Assembly: GCA_973895155.1 (NCBI GenBank)
Contig: OZ316895.1
Span: 11,222,001-11,286,000 of the forward strand
DNA: 64,000 bases
Source: Marsupella aquatica
Taxonomy: Eukaryota; Marchantiophyta
Direction of reading: 5' to 3'
Position 1 is the first letter of the stretch. Each line of letters begins with the position of its first letter. Under the pieces are notes generated by a model. It saw only the letters and a program-made list of their open reading frames with translations. It ran no database searches and was not told the DNA's origin. Positions 37,206 to 46,226 of this stretch are shown in pieces. A program made the translations under genes and the position numbers.

Positions 37206-40200
37206 ATGGAGAATCATTCTCCTGGCCATTCTGAAACATCTGAGTCCTCATTCTCCGGATCAGTTTATACTCGGAGAGTCACTCGTTCGTCTGCGTCGAA
37301 CTCTTTGCGAAACATTAGTCAGGCGATTCCAAAGCCAAAACGAGGCATCATGGAGTCTTACGGAGATTTTGCGATGGAGGACGGGGGCGAGGGAGTCCTC
37401 TCCATGGATGCTGTGATCGAGAAATACGCAATGTCGTTTGGAGTCGATTTCAGAGGGGAGAAGAAAGAGCCGCCGCGTATCCCTCTTTGTCGGCTTGTTC
37501 ACATGGAAATCGTTCGGACTTTGCAGAAAAATAGTGCATCTATCGATAAGCTCAAGGATTCGTTTCGGAGCTCTGGGTACAACTCTTCAATTGGGATGCG
37601 GTTTTACGTCCAGCCCATGGATTCAGAAGGAGTCGTTCAATTCTGCACGCCTGAAATTTGGGAGACCTGGGATGTTGTTTGGGTTGCCCAGAACAACTTG
37701 TTTGAAGCATAATGTGCTACTGATCCAGATTTCCACATTCTGAAGGATAAGATGTTCTATGTTTTTGATGGGAATCATCGACTCTACACGTGGACCCAAG
37801 TAACAAATGAGAATCCAGACAATATCAAGTACCATCCGCGTGTTCAATGCACTGTTTTTAAGGGAGATCGAGGTTCTCTAGTTGAGCTTGAAGCGGCTAT
37901 GCACATGGTGAACCAGTAAGTATTCCTCAAGTTGCATAAACGCTATTGAATTTGGTCGATTGCGCTTGATTTTTGCAAGGTTAGTTAGCGCCAGGTGCTA
38001 ATATTTTCCATTATATCTTACAGGTTAGGGCAAGCTGTGGTGGAACCATCATGGATTCTCGATGCCGATAGAATCAATAGGATTTTAACTCATGACTTGG
38101 AGGCCTACAAGCCGATCATCGACCCCGGAAGCTTCAAGCGATTTCAAACTGTTCGTGCCAAAACAAGGAAGGGGTCTTGGTATACCAAGCAGATGCCATT
38201 GGAAGCATTGGTTTACATCTTGTGTGAAAACAAGATTAAGTCATATTCACTTCAATTTAAGCTTGACTTGGCTGCTGTGGCAAGTCAAGGTCGCTCGTGG
38301 TCATCTAAAGAGACTGGTAAGCGGTATGCTGCCATGATGAAGGAGGCAACGAAGGAGTGGAGCATAAAGACATCCAAGATTACCCCCCTGATAAGCCCAG
38401 AGTTTGGTGATTTTCTGTCAACTTGTGCAGAAATGTACATTCTTACGGAGAGGAACAAACGAGAAAAGAAGCCGGACTCTGTAGTATGTACAATGGACCG
38501 CGCGCGTCTATTCACTGCTGTCTCCTACTTGGATCCACAACTGCGCTGTACTCTTCTTATCGCTCACTGTACACCAGAGCTCAGAAAACAATTTTACCAT
38601 CCCCCGAGTGTGAATGATGACCCTGTTAAACAGTGGTGTCATACATGGCACATGTGGAGTTTGGTGGAAGGAATTGCAATTGCAATGTTACAGACATCTC
38701 TTTCGCAAGTCCAGTCGATCCTACCTGCTGATCGTCTAACGCTAGGAGGAGTGGAGACGTTTGAAGCATTGGTCTTGAACATCACCAATGATTTCAAGAC
38801 ATACGGTGAAACAGTGAAGGCGAAGTTTTTTAGCACAATTTGGCAGTCCAAGTACGGAGACAAGGAAGACTATACCATTCGCAACCAGAAGCGAGCCAAG
38901 AGATATCTGTATCGCTTCTACATGGCCATGGAGACCAGTTCTCCAGAGTATTTTTGGGCTTACCCTCCTGCATTCCAGAAATGGTCCGTTCTAGAGGGGG
39001 ATGCTTCTAGCGAAGTTTACTCAATGTACACTGCCGAAGGGGACGTTCCACCACGTGAAATTTCATTGTGGGAGATAACCCACTGTCCATGGTATCTTGA
39101 CACAGATAAGTGGGACACCCGTTTCGATGAAGCTGAAAAGGATGCATTTCTGAAATTATCAAAGTCTTTAGTGCCTCGGAAAGTTCTCTCTGAAATGAAA
39201 CAAGGTTTATCGGAAGATGTAGATGCCTCGGCGAGCGAGCTGCAGAAACATTGCGAAACAGAAGTTTTGCATGTAGACAGGAGTCGAAAACCCAGGGCAA
39301 AAGCAAAAGTAGACACTGGAGTAACCAGCCCATCAACGAGATCTGGGAAGAAACGTGAGATTCTTCTATTTTTCATTGGCATTCAGTATTTTCTCTTCAC
39401 TAGTTTGGATATTTAGGTGACTTTTTGTTAAGCGCCACATATGTTGGTGTGCCTTTATTGCTTGATTTTTGTGCATTTTGGTTAGCGCCCGGCGCTTGTG
39501 TTATTTTCCAGTGGCATTCTGTATTTTTTTGACGAGCGCTGCAGATCAAGTTGTCTATTTGGTTAGCACCCGGGAGTGAAATTCGGTTAGCGCCCGGCGC
39601 TGGTGTTATGTGGACCGTAATCTTGGAAACTTTTGTATCTTTTTCTAGGTGGACGGAAATCGGATGGAGAAGAAACACAAGATGCAAAGACGACTGTCAC
39701 TCCTGGAGTCTCTGAAGCTGATACGGGGGAACAAGATGTCCCTGATGAACAGACTCCTCCCAACACGGAGAAGATGGTGCGACCTGCAAATGCCACCAGC
39801 ACAAAGAAGAAGAAAAAGAAATCTTCAGATCATGGATTTTCCTCTCGGGATTCGGTCGCTTCTACTGGTGTTCAACGAGATGTTGGACAGTTCAAGTCTA
39901 AGACTTCTAGGCATGTTTTTGTTGAGTCCAGTGTAATGGACTTCTTTGAGAGTGTGTTCACGAAAGAGCAGAAACCAGCTTGGGTGTCAAATGTGGAGAA
40001 GTGGGTGAAAGACCTAGTCTTGCTTGGTTTAAGGGAGAAAGGAGTCATAAGAGGAGGAAAGATAAGATCATTTGGAGTTGATGCTGGATTCGTTTACCTC
40101 CCAACTGGACTGCGTCCATCCCTTTTAGAGAAGAAGTCTCCAAAATGGAATTCCCCAGATCACAGAATTGTTGGTTCATTCTTTCGCGCAATGGACCCCT

Positions 40201-40930
40201 TTCTAGCAGATGATGGTATATTGGCCATTTTGCATACTGGCGAGTATGATCAGATCTCGCAGGTCATTGCCGCGAGCCAGGAGTCTCAAAAGTTTCAGTG
40301 TGTGAAAACCCTGAACGTGGTTATGGGAGTTCCAATGTACATGGCCCGAAGTGATTGCCAGGTAAATTCTCTCACTCTTCGTGCTGTCCTTTGTTAGCGC
40401 CGAGCGCTAGCTAAAAATGTTTTCATTACCCTTCAGTTAAGGGGATATTCTTTGTTAGCGCCTGGCGCTATCCAAAATTCATTGTTATGCCGTGATTTGA
40501 ATGATTTTCTGGTTGGATCGTCGGCATCTTAACAATGGACTTTGTTGGGATTTCACAGGTTTTCACATTGAGATTGGATCTGTTCAGTCGTGTTTTGTCA
40601 AAGGTTAAGGTTCCAAAGGACCCCAAGTTTCGACCCCTCTCTGCGACTGAAGATCCTTCTATCACTAACCTTATTGGTCTCCCGAGTGTGAAGAAGAATC
40701 CAACTCCTTCAGCAGCGTTTGCTGGCAATGGACGCTTGTCCGTTGGGTTCATGCAATCTGTGTTAGAGTTAATCACTCGTCCGAGTGACATTGTCATGGA
40801 CTGGACTGTGGGTTCGGGAAGTACATTTGTTGCTGGTGACTATTGTGGACGTTTTATTCTTGGTATAGAAAACCGAAAAGAGTTTGTTGAGATTGCGGAA
40901 AAGATGGATCCTTCACCTGCTGCGGCATGA
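37206..40930 (+). pseudogene. ParB/Srx-like domain fused to a DNA-methyltransferase-like fold, four exons
   Basis: Exons are 37,206-37,915, 38,024-39,354, 39,649-40,361 and 40,559-40,930; introns of 108, 294 and 197 bp are GT-AG. The spliced length, 3,126 nt, is exactly 1,042 codons. Residues about 60-225 resemble ParB/sulfiredoxin-like domains: RIPLCRL, a helical stretch, then VFDGNHRLYTW (near 187) in the place of the DGxHR box. The central ~440 residues are mostly helical and unrecognised. The last ~330 resemble a beta-class amino-methyltransferase: FLADDGILAIL, then SAdoMet motif I as WTVGSGSTFVAG and GRFILGIENRKEFVEIA (about 995-1,025). No clear DPPY/NPPF catalytic tetrapeptide is visible, so activity is doubtful. 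TAA at 37,710-37,712 (codon 169) breaks exon 1. The end is fused out of frame to TNP2 sequence, so the true C-terminus may differ. Confidence 0.62.
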
Positions 40931-43900
40931 AAGGCACCCTTGGTGGAGGGTTTGGAATGTACCAGCAGAAGAAGACTCCTCTGATGAAGAGTGGAGAGCT
41001 GACTTTGTGGATTCTAATACAGCTAGGCATAGAGACTACGTAGAGCAGGACATAGACTGTGCAGAGGATGGTCCTAGGGTCCAACATGAGAACGTGGATG
41101 ACCAAGATGGAGATGCAGAGGCAGTCACTGAGGACGGTGGGATGGATGTCCCAAGAATGGTTCAAGAGATTTTTGAAGACCTTGATGCTTTTTACGACAC
41201 AGTGGAATCAGAAGAGGACAATGAACCGCAGCCACACATTGGAGACGGCCAAGCTGAACCTGATTTTGACATTGGGGAAGGTGCAGCAGAGAGGGAATGG
41301 GTGTTTGGGGGCCCAAAACACATCAAAGAAGCTTGCATTCCTATTTACGAGGGGTCAAACTGCTCCAAACTGGGTTTTGTCGTGTTGTTGTTGAACATCT
41401 GTGGCAATCACAATGTTCCCAATATATTTGTGACAGAGTTGTTGACCTTCCTGCGCCGAAATGTGTTACCAGATGGTAATTCAATTCCAAAAAATATGTA
41501 CGAGGCTAGGAAATTGATGTCTAACCTTGGGCTGAACTATGTGTCTATTGATGCATGCCCTGATGGGTGTGTTCTCTTTCGCAAAGAGCATGCAGATAAA
41601 TTGACATGCCCTCATTGTGGTAAGCACAAGTACAAGAATGTAGGGAAATGTACACACCCTGCCAAGGTTCTTCGTCATTTTCCTCTCATTCCTAGACTAC
41701 AACGTCTGTTTAGATGCCCTGCCATTTCCAAGCTGATGACATGGACTCCTGATAACAAGAGTAGTGATGGCCTGCAGCGTCATATTGGAGATTCCAACCA
41801 TTGGAAATTTGTTGATGAGAGGTGGCCACAGTTTGCTGCAGAGAAGCGGAACTTTTGATTTGGTCTATCACTGGATGGAGTAAACCCATTTGGAGACAAA
41901 AACAACTGTTATTCATGTTGGCTGGTTATGCTGCTAAATTACAACCTTTCCCCATGGATGACTACAAAGTGGTTTTTTGTCACTATGGTGCTGTTAATCC
42001 CTGGACCAGCTTCTGTGACCGAGCAATTCATAGATATCATGTTGGCTCCAGCAGTGGAAGAGTGGAAGACTTTGTGGATAGAAGGGGTGTTAACCCATGA
42101 TGTTCTGAAGGGGCTTCTTCGACCCAGCCCCTTTAGACTGCATGCAATTTGTTTGCTGGATATAGCAGATTACCCATGCCATGGCATCATATCTGGACGA
42201 GTGACAAAGGGCTATGTGGGGTGCACACCATGTGGGAAAAATGTGACAAGTGAGTGGTCGCATGCCCTGCACAGTATGAAATTTCAGGGGCATAGAAGGT
42301 ATCTGCCTGTTGATCATCCTTACAGGCACACACGGTCTCAAATTGCACACTTCAACAACAATTGTGGCCCACCACAGAGGGTCACCAGAGAGCAAATCCT
42401 GAGGTGGGCAACCAGGAAGGCTGATTGGGACAAGAGAAGTGCCACTGATCGAGAACTTGAGGATCCAGTGGTGAAACACGGTGTGAAAAGACAGACCTTG
42501 ATGGACTTGGAGTTGGAGTACTGGAGGGTAATGTACTTAGCCTCCAGCCCCTGTACGATTGCAATTTTAGATTGGAGCAATGGTGGATTGATGTTGGTTA
42601 CAATCCTCCTCTGTGGTTAATTAGTGTTTATGTTGTTGAATTCTTTGCTTTGTGGAGTGCAGGAATTCGAGCCCAGCAAACACAATGTGGACGTCATGCA
42701 CATTGAGAAAAATATTTGTGAGAGCTTGCTGAAGTTCTTGTCGGGTGAGAAAGATACAGGAGCAGTTCGAGCTGATATGCAACAGAAGGGGATTCCCCCT
42801 CACCTTTGGTTGAAGCCCCATGCAAGCAATCCCAATGTACTTCTCAAGTTCCAAGCTCCCTATGTGTGCACACAGGATGAATGGAAGACATTCTTGTATA
42901 GATTGAGCTGTCTGAAAGTGCCCTCTGGCTATGCTGGTGCCTTCAAGAAGCATATTACAAAGAATAAACTTGGCAGTATGAAAACACATGACTACCATGT
43001 GTTGATGCAGCACATTCTGCCCCTATGCCTCAGAGGTCTCATACAAAAACCAGTCCGTAATGTCATTCTTCGACTGTGCAATGTATTTTGCCGTATATGT
43101 GTGAAAGTGTGGGATCCCCAAGGATTGGAGCAGTTGAAGCAGGATGCTGCTTATGTCCTCTGTGACTTGGAGATATACTTCCCCCCTGCTTTCTTTGATG
43201 TTATGACTCATCTCCTAATCCATGTGGTAGAAGAGCTAGGGCAGTATGGGCCAGTCAGTACCAGATGGATGTACCCTATGGAGCGATACATGAAGTTGTT
43301 GAAAGGTCATGTGAGAACATACTACAGGCCAGAGGCTTCCATGGCATTGGGGTACATTAAGGATGAGACGTTGGGATTCCTAACAGAGTACATGGCTGGG
43401 TCTGGTGAAGCTATGACAAGAGTTTGGAAATCTGGTGAAGATGATGGAGTGAGTGGCGAGGTTGTTGAAGGTGTGGGACGTGCTGTTCAGCTGCCTGTTG
43501 CGATTCGAGACAAGGCTCATTCATATGTGCTGGCAAACACAGAGCCTATGCAACCATGGTGGAGGTGAGTGATTGAATTGACTTGCCTTTGTTGTGATGC
43601 TTCTTGTCTGTTCCAAGGGTGATCTTAGGTTGTCATGTGTTGTTTAGACCTAACTATGCCTGTACCTCATATTGCAGGGAATATGATATGCAAAAAGCTG
43701 CACACTCTGGGCAGCAGGATCCCTTCCCACAGTTTGAGCAGTGGATTCAAGTGACAATTCGAGAGCATAGTAGACATCACCCAGATATGGAGAAGGATTT
43801 GTATCTTCTATCTGTGCCACCACGATTGTCTATTCTGACCTACAAACGGATGAGAGCTTATGGAAATCATTATCGAGTGAGGGATGAGCAGGGTGACCAT

Positions 43901-44301
43901 TGTGTATCATATGATTGTGGTTTGATTTCTGTGTTTGAGCAGAGAACCTCTGAAGAAGAGAGGGGGTGGATGAAGATGGGTTACGTGGGGGAGTTGACCG
44001 ACATTTGGGTGTTGAATTATGGTAACACAAGTGTCCCAGTGATATTGATGAAGGGATCATGGGTGAAATCAGAGTGGCAGAGACCAAGGGCCACCATGAA
44101 GCGTGATCATGATGGGTTCTTGTTGGCCAATTTTAGGTCCAGAGTACCAGAATGGTCTGAGCCTTTTGTTTCCCTAGCCAAGTTGAACAGGCTTTCTTTG
44201 CAGATGTGGAGGAGTCCCATGGCTGGAGGGTGGTATGCCATAGCCAAGCACGGAACAGGCGGATGGATGGAAGTAAAGTAGAGTTCAGTTTGGATGACCA
44301 T

Positions 44302-46157
44302 TGTGATGCCTAGACAGGAATCACTCGGCCGGTTAAGTGGGTAAAGCAGGAAGGCACCCTAGGAACACCTTAGTATAGGGACAAAACAAGGAAAATATAA
44401 ACAATTAGGGGCAACCATGGAACCCGGGCCGAGGCCGGAGGTAAGGCTGAGGGTGAAAACCCGATTAGGGTTAGGGCGCGTTAAGCGTCGGCGGCTAGGA
44501 AGGATCAACGGGAAGAAGGACCCAGGAGGAGAGGACTACCTTGAAACAAGAACGGGAGGAAGCCCAGAAGGAACTAGAGGAGGCACGCAAGGACCTGGAT
44601 GAGACCCAGGAGGAGTTGGAGGAAATCACGAGAAAGATGGAGAACCTCCAGTGGCGGGCCGACAACCAAACGGAGCGGCTGAAGAAACAAGCCGCAGTAT
44701 TTAGGTGCTTGTCTTCATCAGGCCCAACTCCAATTGGGGCAACCAAGTTACCAGGAGTGGTACTGGCCGAAGAAAAAGCCGCGCCAACTGCACCAGTGCC
44801 GGAGGTAAGTGGGAAGGGGAAGGGACCAGCTGCCGAACCAGAAAAGAAGAAAAAGCGGAAACCTTCAGGGTCAAGGAGTAATCCGACTCCACAAGCCGTG
44901 GTGACCAAAGAGGTAGAACCAGCACCATCCTCCGACATGAATACGGCAATAGATCCCGCTATGATCACAGGTAGGGATGGTGCGGCCCAAGCCGAACTAC
45001 TCAGTAAGGAGGCCAGTATTCCAGATCCGCCTCTTGAGCAGGCCGGGGAGACCGTAGCCGAGGCTGAGGCCGTAACCGATTCTCGAGCCGATGCCGACGC
45101 CGATGGTGGACCCAGTCAGGCCGATGGAGAGTTGACTCAGTCAAGGGCAGGTAATCTGTCAGGGAATGAGCCTACGGCAGTGGCTGAGGAGGAAGCATTG
45201 GGGGCGTCCATTAAGGATCCACCACCGGTGTCGTGACGGTGCAAGGGCGCCATTCCTTTTAGGGAGGGCGGACGTGGAGGGAGGAGGCGTGAGTGGGCAG
45301 GGCGGGCGCGGATCTCCACGTTTAGGATTAGGATCAGAACCAGGAGCGGCCCTGACACTTAGCTTAGTGGGATTGCGGTCCCACTGGTAGGAGCAACACT
45401 TGTGCTCCTGCCTTGCTGTACATAGGTAGATTCGGGCAAGTAGATTACTGTTAAGTAGATTAGGCTTACGATGCAAAGAACGGCGGATCCACTACCAGGA
45501 TAAGTACCTGGGCAGCGGGGAGCTCAGGGCCTCTTCTTTAGCAAGTTTTTAGTTTGCACCAGCCGGGCTGGGATCAAGTAGTACGAGAAGCTCTCGGTTA
45601 GTCATACAGTGACCCTTGTGTATATTCATGTTTCCTCATGCCTAAGAGCTGAATAGAGTTGGCCTCACGGCTTAGTTCGCAGAACTTGTGTATGAGATGT
45701 ACTATTTGTATGGCAAGTGCATGGTATGACTCAGTCAGAATGAGTCATTTTGCTATTTGTGTGTCGCATTAACTTGTGTGAAGAGTGCCCACATCAACAG
45801 AAGGAAGGAAAGTAAGCAGGGGAGTGAGAGTTGGATGTGTCGAGCTAAGAGAGGTCTTAGCGGCTTAACCAAGCCTATTGGGGATCATTCCGGCGGCGGA
45901 ATCCAAACATACCTAACAAGACGGAGGGGAAGACAGGGGAAGACAGGGGAAGGCCTATATTAGGCCGGCTACGTATCTCATGACCCGATGAAGGATCTGT
46001 CCAGTATATGTGTGTAAAATGTTAATAGTAGTAGTAGAAGGTTAGCAGCGTCCCATGCCGCTAAGCCGCGGAAATGGCCTCGCCAAGCACGAAACCTGCG
46101 GGAATCGGCTTGAGCTGGGGGGTTTCTTGGGTTTAGGGAGCCATGGGACGCACCACA
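44302..46157 (+). repeat. 5' LTR, short form
   Basis: It starts TGTGATGCCT and ends CGCACCACA. Compared with solo LTR C it lacks about 2.8 kb, with the junction at about 44,521 inside GAAGGACC|CAGGAGG, a 2-base microhomology. The deletion removes nearly all of the LTR-encoded protein, including the plant-mobile-domain-like region. The remnant frames 44,417-44,602 (N-terminus, then out of frame) and 44,541-45,236 (end of the coiled coil, KKKKRK patch and Ala/Glu tail) are not joined. Confidence 0.95.
44417..45236 (+). pseudogene. Remnant of the LTR-encoded protein in the 5' LTR
   Basis: The first ~35 residues match the start of the long-LTR protein (MEPGPRPEV, KRRRLGR). After the internal deletion the frame changes, and the old C-terminal part is open in another frame from 44,541 to 45,236 (coiled-coil end, GKGKGPAAEP, KKKKRKPSGSR, Ala/Glu tail ending DPPPVS). 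The tail differs from the solo copies and lacks the 24-bp repeat array. Confidence 0.75.
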
Positions 46158-46161
46158 TTTT

Positions 46162-46181
46162 TGGCGCTAGATGGAGGGGGC
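46162..46181 (+). other. Primer-binding site of the Ty3 element
   Basis: TGGCGCTAGATGGAGGGGGC starts 4 bases after the 5' LTR and begins with TGG, the complement of a tRNA 3' CCA end. The TGGCGCnAGA-type start resembles sites of plant Tat-like gypsy elements; the priming tRNA is not assigned. Confidence 0.7.
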
Positions 46182-46226
46182 ATTTCTTAAGCCGTGAGAT
46201 ATGAAGTTAGAACGGAAGCGTAGGTA

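Larger units (their letters stand above)
31972..40470. repeat. Dispersed 15-bp palindromes, consensus TAGCGCCNGGCGCTA
   Basis: Full or nearly full copies start at 31,972, 32,143, 33,856, 33,928, 36,214, 36,454, 36,569, 36,734, 36,797, 37,986, 39,483, 39,588, 40,395 and 40,456, with decayed ones at 31,741, 36,631, 39,431 and 39,563. All lie outside exons: downstream of the transposase gene, in its intron (33,726-33,958), in the divergent intergenic region, and in all three introns of the ParB-methyltransferase gene. The central base varies (A, C, G or T) while the arms hold, as expected for a site read by a dimer. I saw none elsewhere in the 64 kb, including the related copy at 61.3-63.5 kb. 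Confidence 0.92.
31741..40904. mobile_element. Divergent MULE-transposase / ParB-methyltransferase module with palindromic repeats
   Basis: Two genes diverge from a 1.2-kb interval: a MULE-like transposase on the minus strand and a ParB-plus-methyltransferase-like gene on the plus strand. Copies of TAGCGCCNGGCGCTA mark this stretch and occur nowhere else in the window. The right limit is abrupt: the methyltransferase frame runs into TNP2 coding sequence at about 40,890-40,905 with no spacer. The left limit is not sharp; I place it at the first partial palindrome (31,741), though AT-rich DNA of similar style begins near 31,560. I found no clear long terminal inverted repeats or target duplication, so whether this is an intact transposon, a truncated one or cargo captured by the CACTA is unresolved. 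Confidence 0.55.

Noticed and set aside
31972-40470. CRISPR-like array
   Set aside because: Spacing between palindromes is irregular (tens to thousands of bases), spacers are introns and promoters, and there are no cas genes; this is nuclear plant-type DNA.
37206-40930. Bacterial contamination as the source of the ParB-methyltransferase gene
   Set aside because: It has three GT-AG introns, a spliced length that is an exact multiple of three, a spliced homologue nearby, and eukaryotic transposons on both sides in one contig.
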